A stretch of DNA of 64,000 nucleotides from Candidatus Rokuibacteriota bacterium (GCA_016188005.1 JACPIQ010000086.1:113479-177478), one strand, 5' to 3'. Shown: positions 1 to 9,131, numbered from the stretch's first letter. Made by a program: numbers and translations. The notes: a model not told the origin generated them from the sequence alone.

Positions 1-105
1 CGCCTGCACGGCCTCCTGCCCCGGCGCCGCGGGCGAGAGCGCCGCGAAGAGGACCGTTGCCAGGAGCGACAGCGCGAGGATCGCCGCACGGGCTCCACAT
101 GGCAT
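1..105 (-). CDS. N-terminus of an exported protein, cut by the left edge
   Basis: Reading leftwards from an ATG at 105, the minus strand encodes a short basic start (MPCGARAA) followed by a hydrophobic stretch (ILALSLLATVLFAAL) and a polar, alanine-rich exit, a typical Sec signal peptide. The frame is open to base 1, so only 35 residues are visible and the mature protein is unknown. There is no Shine-Dalgarno sequence; instead TATACT lies at 117-112, six bases before the ATG, the same close -10 arrangement seen at several other genes here. It is divergent from the sugar-acid kinase at 177. Confidence 0.5.
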   Translation of the reverse strand, partial: MPCGARAAILALSLLATVLFAALSPAAPGQEAVQA

Positions 106-111
106 GGAGCC

Positions 112-117
112 AGTATA
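112..117 (-). promoter_or_regulatory. Close -10 element (TATACT) for the left-edge gene
   Basis: TATACT on the minus strand ends six bases before the ATG at 105, implying a leaderless or nearly leaderless transcript. No clear -35 was found. Confidence 0.35.
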
Positions 118-156
118 CACGCGGCTCGCCGGCACCGTCCCCGGCGGAGCCGGCTG

Positions 157-165
157 TGCTAGGGT
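157..165 (+). promoter_or_regulatory. Extended -10 (TGCTAGGGT) before the sugar-acid kinase
   Basis: TGC TAGGGT ends 11 bases before the ATG at 177. The same TGCTAnnnT shape occurs before the starts at 26886, 28627, 33873, 40930 and 45469, which supports it as a promoter element. Confidence 0.4.
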
Positions 166-176
166 TTAGAGCATCC

Positions 177-1382
177 ATGCCGCTCACCATCCTCGCCGAT
201 GACCTCACGGGCGCCTGCGACGCCGGCGCTCCCTTCGCGGGCCCCGGCCGCGTGGGCCTCTTCGTGGAGCCCGCCGCCCCCGGCGCGGACTGGAACGTCG
301 CCTCCGTGGACACCGAGAGCCGCGCGCTCCCTCCTGCCGAGGCCGCCGACCGGATCCGCCGCGCCGCCGGCCGGATGGGTCCGCGCCTGCGCCACGGCCG
401 CGTCTTCAAGAAGATCGACTCCAGCATGCGGGGCGCCGTCGGCGCCGAGGTGGTGGCCCTGTGCTCCGCCGCCGCGGCCAGGACGGCGCTGGTGTGCCCG
501 GCCTTCCCGGCGGAGCGCCGGACCGTGGTCGGGGGCATCCTGCGAATCCACGGCCTCCCCGCTCACGAGTCTCCGGTGGGACGCGACCCCGACTACCCCG
601 CGCCGACCTCCGACCTCCTCGAGATCCTGGCCGGGCAGCTCGGGCATCCCGTGGGCCACGTCCCGCTCGAGACGGTCCGCCGCGGCGACGAGGCGCTCCG
701 GCACGCGCTCGCGCGAGCAGCGCCTCCCCTCGTCGTCGCCGACGCCGTCACCGAGGCTGATCTCGACGCCCTCGCGCGGGCCGTCATCGCCCTGCCGGCC
801 ACGCTCCTGGCCGGCTCGGCTGGGCTGGCGCGCCGGCTCGCGAGCGCGCTCGGCCACGCCGGCGACCCCGCGCCCCTGCCGGCAGGGCGAGCCTGGCTCA
901 TCGTCGCCGGCAGCCTGCATCCCGCGACGACCGCGCAGATCGAGACGCTGGCTACCGCCGGCGTGACGGGCCTCTGGATCGAGCCCGGCGGTAGCCGACC
1001 AGATCCGGCGGGCATCGTCGCAGCGCTGGCCGCCGACGAGCCTGCGTTCGTGGCCGCGCGCGTGCCCGCCGCGTCGCCCGGACGGCTCGAGCGTGCCCAG
1101 ATGGCCAAGCGCCTGGCCTGCGCCGCGACAGCAGCGCTCTCGGTGGCGACGCCAGCCCTGGTCTGCGCCACCGGAGGCGAGACCGCGCTGGCACTGACGC
1201 GCGCCCTGGGCGCCGCTCGGCTCGAGCTCCTGGGGGCGCCGGGGCCCGGGCTCGCGCTGGGCGAGATGATCGTCCCCGGCGCCTCGGGGCCCCGGAGGTC
1301 GGGGCGGAGGCTCCTCACCAAGGCGGGTGGCTTCGGCCCGCCGGAGCTGTTCGTCACCCTCATCACAGGAACCCGACGATGA
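177..1382 (+). CDS. Four-carbon acid sugar kinase (D-threonate/D-erythronate kinase type)
   Basis: 401 residues in the DUF1537 / four-carbon acid sugar kinase family, with the N-terminal signature ILADDLTGACD at residues 4-14 and a Gly-rich C-terminal nucleotide-binding part (ATGGETALAL, KAGGFG). Members phosphorylate D-threonate or D-erythronate at C4. The frame is open upstream to base 57, but the ATG at 177 is preferred because the family motif begins immediately after it and an extended -10 lies just before. The stop overlaps the ATG of the next gene (ATGA, 1379-1382). That neighbour is PdxA2-like, and kinase plus PdxA2 is the established pair for D-threonate/D-erythronate breakdown. Which epimer is used cannot be told from sequence alone. 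Confidence 0.88.
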   Translation: MPLTILADDLTGACDAGAPFAGPGRVGLFVEPAAPGADWNVASVDTESRALPPAEAADRIRRAAGRMGPRLRHGRVFKKIDSSMRGAVGAEVVALCSAAAARTALVCPAFPAERRTVVGGILRIHGLPAHESPVGRDPDYPAPTSDLLEILAGQLGHPVGHVPLETVRRGDEALRHALARAAPPLVVADAVTEADLDALARAVIALPATLLAGSAGLARRLASALGHAGDPAPLPAGRAWLIVAGSLHPATTAQIETLATAGVTGLWIEPGGSRPDPAGIVAALAADEPAFVAARVPAASPGRLERAQMAKRLACAATAALSVATPALVCATGGETALALTRALGAARLELLGAPGPGLALGEMIVPGASGPRRSGRRLLTKAGGFGPPELFVTLITGTRR

Positions 1383-2419
1383 GCGCTCCTCTTCCCCGGC
1401 TCGGCATCACCATGGGCGACCCGGCCGGCGTCGGTCCGGAAATCACCGCCAAGGCGCTGGCCACCCCGCAGGTCGCCTCGACATGCCGGGCCCTCGTCGT
1501 GGGCGACGGCGCCACCCTCCAGGCAACCCTCGATCTCCTCCACTCCCCGCTGCGGCTCCACGCCGTGAGCGGCCTCGCCGAGTGCGCCTTCGCCCCCGGC
1601 ACCATCGAATGCCTCGATCTCCGGAACGTGGATCCCGCGGCGCTTCCGAAGGGCGCGGTGAGCCCCGAGGCGGGGCGGGCCGCCTACGCCTACATCGAGC
1701 GAGCGGTGGCGCTGTGCCAGGACGGCCAGCTCGACGCCATCGTCACCGCGCCCATCAACAAGGAGTCGCTGGCGGCGGGGGGATGCGAACACACCGGGCA
1801 CACGGAGATCCTCGCCCGGCTCTCCGGGACGAGGGACTTCGCGATGCTGCTCGTGGCGCCGGACCTGCGGGTGATCCACGTCACGACCCATGTGGCGCTC
1901 AGGCGCGTGCCCGACCTCGTGACCCGCGATCGCGTGCTCGGCGTCGTGCGTCTCGCCCACCGGGCCATGACGAGCCTCGGGGCCGCGCGCCCCAGGATCG
2001 CGGTGTGCGGGCTCAACCCCCACGCGGGGGAGGGCGGTCTCTTCGGGGACGAGGAGCAGCGAGAGATCGTCCCGGCCGTGGAGGCCGCGCGCCTGGAAGG
2101 GCTCGAAGTCCACGGACCGCTGCCGGCGGACACTCTTTTCTCCCGCGCCCGCGGCGGAGAATTCGACATCGTCGTCGCCATGTACCACGACCAGGGGCAT
2201 GTTCCGGTGAAGACGCTGGGCTTCACCTACGACCAGCAGAGCGGGACCTGGACGGGGCTGTCGGGGGTCAACGTGACGGTGGGGCTGCCCTTCCTGCGCG
2301 TGTCGGTGGATCACGGCACGGCCTTCGACCGGGCCTGGCAGGGCATCGCGAACCCCGAGAGCATGATCGAGGCGATCCAGCTGGCCGTGCGCATGCTCGG
2401 CCCGGCCCGGGCACCTTGA
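1379..2419 (+). CDS. 4-phospho-D-threonate/erythronate dehydrogenase (PdxA2-like)
   Basis: 346 residues, full length for the PdxA family, with the N-terminal GDPAGVGPE motif (about residues 12-20) and the three metal-binding histidine contexts HTGHTE, TTHVAL and MYHDQGHVP. PdxA2 oxidises 4-phospho-D-threonate or -erythronate; the product decarboxylates to dihydroxyacetone phosphate. A vitamin B6 PdxA reading is less likely because it is translationally coupled (4-bp overlap) to a four-carbon sugar-acid kinase and no other pyridoxine gene is near. The TTGACA of a downstream promoter overlaps its stop codon. Confidence 0.86.
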   Translation: MSAPLPRLGITMGDPAGVGPEITAKALATPQVASTCRALVVGDGATLQATLDLLHSPLRLHAVSGLAECAFAPGTIECLDLRNVDPAALPKGAVSPEAGRAAYAYIERAVALCQDGQLDAIVTAPINKESLAAGGCEHTGHTEILARLSGTRDFAMLLVAPDLRVIHVTTHVALRRVPDLVTRDRVLGVVRLAHRAMTSLGAARPRIAVCGLNPHAGEGGLFGDEEQREIVPAVEAARLEGLEVHGPLPADTLFSRARGGEFDIVVAMYHDQGHVPVKTLGFTYDQQSGTWTGLSGVNVTVGLPFLRVSVDHGTAFDRAWQGIANPESMIEAIQLAVRMLGPARAP

Positions 2420-2444
2420 CACGCCCGCCGGTCCTGCTTATAAG
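2416..2444 (+). promoter_or_regulatory. Upstream copy of a tandem sigma70-type promoter
   Basis: TTGACA (2416-2421), 17-bp spacer, TATAAG (2439-2444). The -35 overlaps the pdxA2-like stop. The hexamers and spacing are identical to the second promoter 57 bp downstream; both would drive the ABC transporter operon. Confidence 0.65.
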
Positions 2445-2472
2445 GAGCCATGAGTGGAACCCCGCGCCGACC

Positions 2473-2501
2473 TTGACAGTTTCCGGGGGCGAGACTATAA
2501 G
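2473..2501 (+). promoter_or_regulatory. Downstream copy of the tandem sigma70-type promoter
   Basis: TTGACA (2473-2478), 17-bp spacer, TATAAG (2496-2501). Transcription should begin near 2508, giving a leader of about 40 nt that contains GGGAGGAAG as ribosome-binding site for the ATG at 2549. Confidence 0.7.
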
Positions 2502-2548
2502 GGGGCAACCGTCCAGTCGTTCCTGACACATCCCCAGGGAGGAAGTCC

Positions 2549-4339
2549 ATGGAAGAGCGCGAACTCAGGTCGCTGATCGTTCAGGTGAAGGCCGGCGCGC
2601 TGAGCCGCCGGCGCTTCGTCCAGATGATGGTGGGCCTCGGGCTCACCGCGCCGATGGCCGGCCAGATGCTGGCCTCGGCCGGGGTGGCCCAGGCGCAGGG
2701 CAAGCTCGCCTACAAACCGACGAAGCGGGGAGGCGGCGGGGCGCTCAAGGCGCTGTGGTGGCAGGGCGCCACCTTGCTGAACCCGCATTTCGCGGTGGGC
2801 ACCAAGGACCAGGACGGCTCGCGGATCTTCTACGAGCCCCTGGCCTCCTGGGATCCCGACGGGACCCTCGTGCCGATCCTCGCCGCCGAGATCCCCTCGA
2901 TCCAGAACGGCGGGCTCGCCCGGGACGGCAAGTCGGTGACGTGGAAGCTCAAGCGGGGCGTCTCGTGGCACGACGGCAAGCCCTTCACGGCCGACGACTG
3001 CGTCTTCAACTGGGAGTACGCGGCCGACCCCGCCACCGCGGCCGTCAGCATCGGCACCTACAAGGACGTGAAGGTCGAGAAGGTCGACAGCCACACCGTC
3101 AAGGTCCTCTTCCCGAAGCCCACGCCCTTCTGGGCCGACGTCTTCTGCGGCGTGCGCGGCATGCTCATCCCCAAGCACCTCTTCGAGGCCTACAAGGGGG
3201 GCAAGAGCCGCGAGGCGCCCAACAACCTCAAGCCGGTGGGCACCGGGGCCTACCGGTTCGTGGACTTCAAGCCCGGGGACGTGGTCCGGGGCGAGCTCAA
3301 CCCCGCCTACCACATGCCCAACCGGCCTTCCTTCGACACCATCGAGATGAAGGGGGGCGGCGATGCGATCTCGGCGGCCCGGGCCGTGATCCAGACCGCC
3401 GAGTACGACTACGCCTGGAACCTGCAGGTGGAGGACGAGATCCTCAAACGGCTCGAGCAGGGCGGCAAGGGGCGCGCCGACATCGTGGCCGGCGGCAACA
3501 TCGAGCACATCCAGCTCAACAACACCGACCCGTGGAAGGAGGTCGAGGGGGAGCGATCGAGCGCCAAGACGAAGCACCCCTTCCTCACCGACCCGGCCGT
3601 GCGCCTGGCGCTGAACCTCCTGGTGGATCGCGGGTCCGTCCAGGAGCAGATCTACGGCCGCACCGGCATCGCCACCGCCAACTTCCTCAACCAGCCGGCG
3701 CGCTTCGCCTCCAAGAACACGAGGTGGGATCTCAACATCGACAAGGCGAACCAGATCCTGGAAGCCGCGGGCTGGAAGAAGGGTCCGGACGGCCTCCGCG
3801 CCAAGGGAGGCGTCAAGCTCAAGATGGTGTTCCAGACCTCCATCAACGCCCCGCGGCAGAAGACGCAGCAGATCGTCAAGCAGGCGGCCGCCAGGGCCGG
3901 GATCGACATGGAGCTCAAGTCGGTGACCGCGTCCGTCTACTTCTCGTCGGACGTGGCCAACCCCGACACCTACACGAAGTTCTACACCGACATCCAGATG
4001 TACACGACCACGATGACACAGCCCGACGCCGAGCTGTTCATGAACCAGTTCACGTCCTGGGAGGTCGCCTCCAAGGCCAACAAGTGGCAGGGCCGGAACA
4101 TCACGCGCTGGCGGAGCGAGGAGTACGACAAGACGTACCGCGCGGCGGAGAGCGAGCTGGATCCCGTCAAGCGCGCGGCGCTGTTCGTCAAGATGAACGA
4201 TCTCGTGATCCAGAACGTCGTGGTCATCCCGGTGGTGTTCCGCCCCCGGGTGGCTGCCATCTCCAACCGGCTGCGGGCCGAGCAGAGCGGGTGGGACTCC
4301 GACTTCTGGAACCTGCCGAACTGGTACCGCGAGGGGTAG
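2549..4339 (+). CDS. Peptide/nickel-type ABC transporter substrate-binding protein (Tat-exported)
   Basis: 596 residues of the SBP_bac_5 (DppA/OppA) family. After a charged N-terminal stretch there is a twin-arginine motif SRRRFVQ (around residues 20-26), a weakly hydrophobic segment and an AQA-type cleavage region near residue 50, so Tat export is likely. The body has family landmarks such as the WHDGKPFTADD region (about 133-143) and YEPLASWD. It captures the substrate in the cell envelope and delivers it to the permeases encoded next (50 bp and then 14 bp downstream). A tandem promoter and a good Shine-Dalgarno precede it. No ATPase gene follows in this window, so the transporter must borrow ATPases from elsewhere. 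Ligand is unknown; the adjoining amidase and peptidase hint at amides or peptides. Confidence 0.9.
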   Translation: MEERELRSLIVQVKAGALSRRRFVQMMVGLGLTAPMAGQMLASAGVAQAQGKLAYKPTKRGGGGALKALWWQGATLLNPHFAVGTKDQDGSRIFYEPLASWDPDGTLVPILAAEIPSIQNGGLARDGKSVTWKLKRGVSWHDGKPFTADDCVFNWEYAADPATAAVSIGTYKDVKVEKVDSHTVKVLFPKPTPFWADVFCGVRGMLIPKHLFEAYKGGKSREAPNNLKPVGTGAYRFVDFKPGDVVRGELNPAYHMPNRPSFDTIEMKGGGDAISAARAVIQTAEYDYAWNLQVEDEILKRLEQGGKGRADIVAGGNIEHIQLNNTDPWKEVEGERSSAKTKHPFLTDPAVRLALNLLVDRGSVQEQIYGRTGIATANFLNQPARFASKNTRWDLNIDKANQILEAAGWKKGPDGLRAKGGVKLKMVFQTSINAPRQKTQQIVKQAAARAGIDMELKSVTASVYFSSDVANPDTYTKFYTDIQMYTTTMTQPDAELFMNQFTSWEVASKANKWQGRNITRWRSEEYDKTYRAAESELDPVKRAALFVKMNDLVIQNVVVIPVVFRPRVAAISNRLRAEQSGWDSDFWNLPNWYREG

Positions 4340-4389
4340 GCGGAGAGCCCTGACGGGGGGCCGGGCGCCCTGCCCGGCCCCCTCGCTCC

Positions 4390-5349
4390 ATGTCCAAGTA
4401 CGTCCTCCGCCGCCTGCTGATCTCCATCCCCTCGCTCGTCGGGATCAGCGTCGTCCTCTTCGCGGTGCTCGCACTGGCGCCCGGCGACCCCTTCGAGGAG
4501 CTCGCCACCAACCCCAATGTCCCCCCCGAGGTGCGGGCCAACCTCCGTCTGCAGTTCGGCCTCGACGACCCCATCGCCATCCGCTACGTGCGCTGGTTCA
4601 CCTCCATGCTCAAGGGGGACTGGGGCTTCTCCTTCGTGAGCCGCGTCGACGTGGACACTCTCATCCTGCAGCGCCTGCCGACGACCCTCTTCGTCCTGGG
4701 CTCCGCCCTGGTGCTGGGGATCCTGGTGGCGCTGCCCATCGGGATCCTGTCGGCCACGCGCCCGTACTCGGTCTTCGACCAGATCGCCACCACGCTGGCC
4801 TTCGTCGGCTTCTCGCTGCCCACCTTCTTCACCGGGCTCCTCTTCATCCTCCTCTTCAGCATCTACCTCGACTGGCTCCCGTTCATCTACCGGGCCGACA
4901 TCGACGCCCAGGGGCTCGCCTGGCTCTGGGCCAGCATCAAGCAGGGCATCATGCCCATCGCGGTGCTGGGGCTCTTCCAGGGCGCCACGCTCACCCGCTT
5001 CGTCCGCTCCTCGGTGCTGGAGGTGATCCGGCTCGACTACGTCAACACGGCCCGGGCCAAGGGGCTCTCGGAGCGCATCACCGTGGTCAAGCACGTGGTG
5101 CGGAACGCCCTCATCCCGGTCGTCACGCTGCTCGCGCTCCAGATCCCGGGCATCTTCGCCGGCGCGGTGGTGACCGAGCAGATCTTCCGCGTGCCTGGCA
5201 TCGGCTCGCTCCTCATCGCCTCCATCCTGTCCAACGACACACCCGTCATCATGGCGGTCACCTTTGTCTTCTCGTGTCTGGTGGTGCTGTCCAACCTGCT
5301 GGCCGACATCGTCTACGGCTGGCTCGATCCCCGGATCTCGTACCGGTAG
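4390..5349 (+). CDS. ABC transporter permease, DppB/OppB type
   Basis: 319 residues with the N-terminal family signature (YVLRRLLISIPSLVGISVVLF) and about six membrane segments. The C-terminal cytoplasmic loop carries the permease EAA-like motif (about residues 213-235, DYVNTARAKGLSE). It forms the inner-membrane channel together with the DppC-type protein encoded 14 bp downstream, receiving substrate from the binding protein at 2549. It belongs to the same operon as its neighbours. The specificity is unknown. Confidence 0.9.
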   Translation: MSKYVLRRLLISIPSLVGISVVLFAVLALAPGDPFEELATNPNVPPEVRANLRLQFGLDDPIAIRYVRWFTSMLKGDWGFSFVSRVDVDTLILQRLPTTLFVLGSALVLGILVALPIGILSATRPYSVFDQIATTLAFVGFSLPTFFTGLLFILLFSIYLDWLPFIYRADIDAQGLAWLWASIKQGIMPIAVLGLFQGATLTRFVRSSVLEVIRLDYVNTARAKGLSERITVVKHVVRNALIPVVTLLALQIPGIFAGAVVTEQIFRVPGIGSLLIASILSNDTPVIMAVTFVFSCLVVLSNLLADIVYGWLDPRISYR

Positions 5350-5363
5350 CGCGGGACCGATCC

Positions 5364-6305
5364 ATGGCTCCCGACGGCATGGCAGCGGACGCGGTGGCAG
5401 GGAAGCTGGCGGTCCGCGCCGCGGGCGGAAGCGATTCGCTGTGGGCCGAGGCCTGGCGGCGCTTCCGCCGCCACCGGCTCGCCACGGTCGGCGCCCTGGT
5501 CCTCGGCGCCATGGTGCTCGCCGTGCTCGTCGGGCCCCTCGTCTATACCGTGCCGGTCAACGAGATCGACTTCAAGGCGAAGCTGAAGGCGCCGTCACGT
5601 TTCCATCCCCTGGGCACCGACGACCTCGGCCAGGACCTGCTGGCGCGCATGCTCTACGGCGGTCGCATCTCGCTCGCCGTGGGCGTGGCCGCGATGCTCA
5701 TCGCGATCACCGTCGGCACGGCCATCGGCGCCGCCTCCGGGCAGGCCGGCGGCGTCCTGGACAACGCGCTCATGCGCCTCACCGACCTCTTTCTGTCGCT
5801 GCCGCAGCTGCCGTTGCTGCTGCTGATCGTCTACCTCTTCCGGGACGCGCTCCGGAAGGCCTTCGGCCCCGAGCTGGGCATCTTCATCCTGATCGTCGCG
5901 GTGATCGGGGGCCTGCGCTGGATGCCCGTCGCCCGGCTCGTCCGCGCCCAGTTCCTCACCCTGCGCGAGAAGGAGTTCGTTGAGGCGGCCCGGGGACTGG
6001 GAGCTCCGCCCCTTCGGCAGGTCGTCCGGCACATCCTCCCCAATGCCATCGGGCCGGTGATCGTGGCGGGGACCATCGACGTGGCCACGGCGATCATCGC
6101 CGAGTCCACGCTCTCCTTCCTGGGGCTGGGCTTCCCGCCGGACATCCCCACCTGGGGGCGAATCCTCTTCGACGCCAAGGACAATCTCGACTTCGCACCC
6201 CACTGGGCCATCTTCCCTGGGACGGCGATCTTCCTGACCGTCCTGGCCATCAACTTCATCGGCGACGGGCTCCGGGACGCACTCGACCCGCGCAAGGTCC
6301 TGTAG
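5364..6305 (+). CDS. ABC transporter permease, DppC/OppC type
   Basis: 313 residues from an ATG at 5364; the frame is open further upstream to 5274 but that part would lie inside the preceding permease gene, and the DppC family pattern (LWAEAWRRFRRHRLATVGALVL) starts just after this ATG. Six membrane segments are visible, with the EAA loop FVEAARGLGAPPLRQVVRHILPN near residue 205 and the GDGLRDALDPR C-terminus common to the family. It pairs with the DppB-type permease. An amidase gene follows 27 bp later. Confidence 0.9.
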   Translation: MAPDGMAADAVAGKLAVRAAGGSDSLWAEAWRRFRRHRLATVGALVLGAMVLAVLVGPLVYTVPVNEIDFKAKLKAPSRFHPLGTDDLGQDLLARMLYGGRISLAVGVAAMLIAITVGTAIGAASGQAGGVLDNALMRLTDLFLSLPQLPLLLLIVYLFRDALRKAFGPELGIFILIVAVIGGLRWMPVARLVRAQFLTLREKEFVEAARGLGAPPLRQVVRHILPNAIGPVIVAGTIDVATAIIAESTLSFLGLGFPPDIPTWGRILFDAKDNLDFAPHWAIFPGTAIFLTVLAINFIGDGLRDALDPRKVL

Positions 6306-6332
6306 ACCGCCGCAGACCCGAGGAGGCCCGCC

Positions 6333-7769
6333 GTGAGTGACCGCGATCTCTGCTTCACGCCCGCCACCGAGCTCGCCCGGCTGTTCCGGGCCCGCAAGAC
6401 CTCGCCGCTCGAGGTGATGCAGGCCACGCTGGCGCGCATCGACGCCGTGAACCCGACGCTCAACGCCTACGTCACCGTGGTCCGCGAACAGGCGCTCCAG
6501 GCCGCACGGCGCGCGACGACCGCCCTGGGGCGAAAGGGCGCGGCGCTGCCTCCACTTCACGGGGTGCCGGTGTCGATCAAGGATCTGACCCCCACCAGGG
6601 GCATCCGCACCACGTGGGGCTCCAAGATCTACGAGCATCACGTCCCCGAGGAGGACGCGCTGATCGTCCAGCGCCTGAAGGCGGCGGGCGCCATCGTCGT
6701 CGGGAAGACGAACACCCCGGAGTTCGGCGCCGGCGGCAACACCTTCAACGCCGTCTTCGGCGCGACGCGGAACCCGTGGAACCCCGCGCTGACCTGCGGC
6801 GGCTCCAGCGGCGGGGCGGCTGTGGCGCTGGCCACCGGCATGGGCCCCCTCGCGCAGGGCTCCGATCTCGGCGGCTCGCTCCGGATCCCCGCGGCCTTCT
6901 GCGGCGTCGTCGGCTTCCGCACCACCCCGGGCCTCATCCCGAAATACCCGGTGGAGCTGGCATGGGACTCGCTCTCCGTCACCGGCCCCATGGCCCGGAC
7001 GGTGGCCGACACCGCGCTCATGCTGTCGGTGATCGCCGGGCCGGACGACCGGGCGCCACTGTCCTATGACGTGGAGGCGCGCCGGTTCCTCCGGGCCGTG
7101 AAGGCGCCGTCGATCCGGGGCTGGCGCGTGGCCTGGACCCCCGATCTCGACGGGCTCGTCCCCGTCGATGCCGAGGTGGCGGCCGTGGCCGCGGGAGCGA
7201 CGCGCCCCTTTCGTGCCCTCGGCGCCCGGGTCCAGGCCGCGTGCCCCGACTTCGGCGAGGTCAACGACATCGTGCTGGGCACCCGCGGACTCACCATGGT
7301 GGCGATGCACGCCGACAAGCTGCCCGAGTGGCGGGATGAGATGCAGAAGGGGCTCGTGTGGAACATCGAGCAGGGGCTCAAGCTCGCGCCCCGCGACATC
7401 GCCCGCGCGGAGAAGGCCAGGACGGCGCTCTGGTACCGGGTCAGGGCCTTCATGGAGACGCACGATCTGCTCATCCTGCCGACGGTGGCCGTGCCGCCGT
7501 TCCCCGTCGAGAAGCCCTACCCTACCGAGATCAACGGCAAGCCGCTCGACAACTACACCCAGTGGTTCTTCCTGACCTACGGCATCACGGTCACGGGGCT
7601 CCCGGTCATCTCGGTACCCTGCGGCTTCACGCGGTCGGGGCTTCCGGTCGGACTGCAGATCGTCGGGCGACGCCGCCAGGAAGCCATGGTGCTCCGGGCC
7701 GCGGCGGCCTTCGAGGCGGCCTGTCCCTGGGCGGACAGGATCCCGCCCGCGGTGCCCGCACTCGCCTGA
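6333..7769 (+). CDS. Amidase (amidase-signature family)
   Basis: 478 residues from a GTG preceded by GAGGAGG. The amidase-signature Ser-cisSer-Lys triad can be placed: Lys in VPVSIKDLTPT (near residue 78), and the Gly/Ser-rich loop GGSSGGAAVAL (near 155) with SDLGGSLRIPAAFCG holding the nucleophile. Members hydrolyse carboxamides, including amino-acid amides and aryl amides; substrate is not predictable here. It is the last gene of the peptide-ABC operon, so the imported compound may be an amide or peptide that this enzyme cleaves in the cytoplasm. No signal peptide is seen. The M20 peptidase gene on the opposite strand converges with it. Confidence 0.88.
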   Translation: MSDRDLCFTPATELARLFRARKTSPLEVMQATLARIDAVNPTLNAYVTVVREQALQAARRATTALGRKGAALPPLHGVPVSIKDLTPTRGIRTTWGSKIYEHHVPEEDALIVQRLKAAGAIVVGKTNTPEFGAGGNTFNAVFGATRNPWNPALTCGGSSGGAAVALATGMGPLAQGSDLGGSLRIPAAFCGVVGFRTTPGLIPKYPVELAWDSLSVTGPMARTVADTALMLSVIAGPDDRAPLSYDVEARRFLRAVKAPSIRGWRVAWTPDLDGLVPVDAEVAAVAAGATRPFRALGARVQAACPDFGEVNDIVLGTRGLTMVAMHADKLPEWRDEMQKGLVWNIEQGLKLAPRDIARAEKARTALWYRVRAFMETHDLLILPTVAVPPFPVEKPYPTEINGKPLDNYTQWFFLTYGITVTGLPVISVPCGFTRSGLPVGLQIVGRRRQEAMVLRAAAAFEAACPWADRIPPAVPALA

Positions 7770-7802
7770 GGCGCACCTCGTGCGCGCGGGGCGGCGGGCC
7801 CC

Positions 7803-9131
7803 TCACGCCCCGGCGACGGCCAGGAGCATCTCGGTGTAGGCCCGGGCCCCCGCGACGACGTTCTCGAGCGAGATGCGCTCGTCGTTGCCGTGGATGCGCC
7901 GGACCTCGCCGTCGTCCAGGACGAAGGGGCCGAAGCCGTAGCCGTGCAAGCCACAGCGCCGGAAGACCCAGTTGTCGGTGAAGCCCACGAGGATCTCCGG
8001 AACCACCACGACGCCCGGCGCCCGGCCGCGGAGCGCGTCGGCCAGGTGCTTGTAGAGCTCCGTGTCCGGCGGCGAGAGATTCGGCTGCTTGGGGGGCGAG
8101 GTGATCTCGACCTCCACCTCTCCGTCCGCCACGACCTGCCGCACCCAGTCCCGGATCTCCTCGGGGTCTTCGCCGGCGAGCATCCGGCAGTCGATCTCCG
8201 CCACGGCCTCGGGCGGGATGACGTTGCGCTTCTCGCTGCCCTTGAGCATGGTCACGGCGAACGTGGTACGGACCATGGCCGCGTGGTGCGGGCTCCCGTA
8301 GAAGCGGGCACGGAAGGCCGGGTCCTGGAGGAAACGATCGAGGTCGTCGAGACCCGACGCCTGGTCTCCGGGCAGGACGGAGCCGAGCCGCGCGAAGTAC
8401 TCCCGGGTCTCGGGCAGGATGCGGGGGGGGCGCTCCGCGGCCAGCAGGCGCCCCAGCGCGCGGATGAGCCGGTGCGGCGCCGTGTCCGGCCACGGCATGG
8501 AGCCGTGCCCGGGAGCGCTCCGCGCGGTGAGCCTGAGCGGCAGCCCCGTCTTCTCCGAGATCACGATGCTGCCCAGCGGCGCCTTCGCGCCGGGCCGGGC
8601 GGCGATGAAGCCCAGCTCGGAGAGCGCGTACTCGGCGCCGGCGAGCCACTGGCGCCGCTCGTCGGCGACCCACTGCGCGCCGAAGCGGCTCCCCGCCTCC
8701 TCGTCGGCCGTGGCGAGCAGGATCAGGTCGCGCTTGAGGGGAACGCGCGCCCGCCGGAGGGCGAGCACCGCCGCCAGCTGGAGAACGCCGGTGGACTTCA
8801 TGTCCAGCGCGCCGCGGCCGTACAGGTAGCCGTCCTGGATCACGCCGCCGAAGGGATCCACGGTCCAGTAGCGGCGGGCCGCGTACACCACGTCGATGTG
8901 ATGGTGGAGGACGATGCCGGGCAGCGACCCGTCGCCGCGAAGGCGCGCCACGAGGTTGCCGCGGCCCGGCGCGGACTCCACGATCTCGCATGTGAGGCCG
9001 TTGGCATCCAGCACCTGGGCGAGAAAGCGCGCGCCGTCGGTCTCCTTCCCCGGCGGGTTGGTCGTGTCCACCATCAGATAGCGCCGGAGGAGATCGACGG
9101 CCTCCTCGCCGAGGCTCTTCCAATCCATCAT
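7803..9131 (-). CDS. M20 family peptidase/deacylase (ArgE/DapE/carboxypeptidase-like)
   Basis: 442 residues from the ATG at 9131, which has CAGGAG six bases upstream; the frame is open to 9233 but has no family sequence there. The dinuclear-zinc signature is present: LHHHIDVV (His and Asp), YGRGALDMKSTG (bridging region) and ATADEEAGS (catalytic Glu pair), with the lid dimerisation domain in the middle and a late GHDAQ-less C-terminus ending IHGNDERIS, which supplies the last histidine. It hydrolyses an amide or peptide bond; the substrate is unknown. It converges on the amidase, and the remnant of a YheT-type hydrolase lies behind it. Confidence 0.88.
   Translation of the reverse strand: MMDWKSLGEEAVDLLRRYLMVDTTNPPGKETDGARFLAQVLDANGLTCEIVESAPGRGNLVARLRGDGSLPGIVLHHHIDVVYAARRYWTVDPFGGVIQDGYLYGRGALDMKSTGVLQLAAVLALRRARVPLKRDLILLATADEEAGSRFGAQWVADERRQWLAGAEYALSELGFIAARPGAKAPLGSIVISEKTGLPLRLTARSAPGHGSMPWPDTAPHRLIRALGRLLAAERPPRILPETREYFARLGSVLPGDQASGLDDLDRFLQDPAFRARFYGSPHHAAMVRTTFAVTMLKGSEKRNVIPPEAVAEIDCRMLAGEDPEEIRDWVRQVVADGEVEVEITSPPKQPNLSPPDTELYKHLADALRGRAPGVVVVPEILVGFTDNWVFRRCGLHGYGFGPFVLDDGEVRRIHGNDERISLENVVAGARAYTEMLLAVAGA

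Noticed and set aside
1379..2419. Vitamin B6 biosynthesis PdxA
   Set aside because: Coupled to a four-carbon sugar-acid kinase with no other B6 gene; the catabolic PdxA2 reading fits better.
2450..2476. Eight-codon ORF ATG AGT GGA ... TGA after the first TATAAG, with AAGGAG before it, as a leader peptide
   Set aside because: The AAGGAG overlaps the -10 itself, so it would not be in the transcript from that promoter, and nothing supports attenuation.
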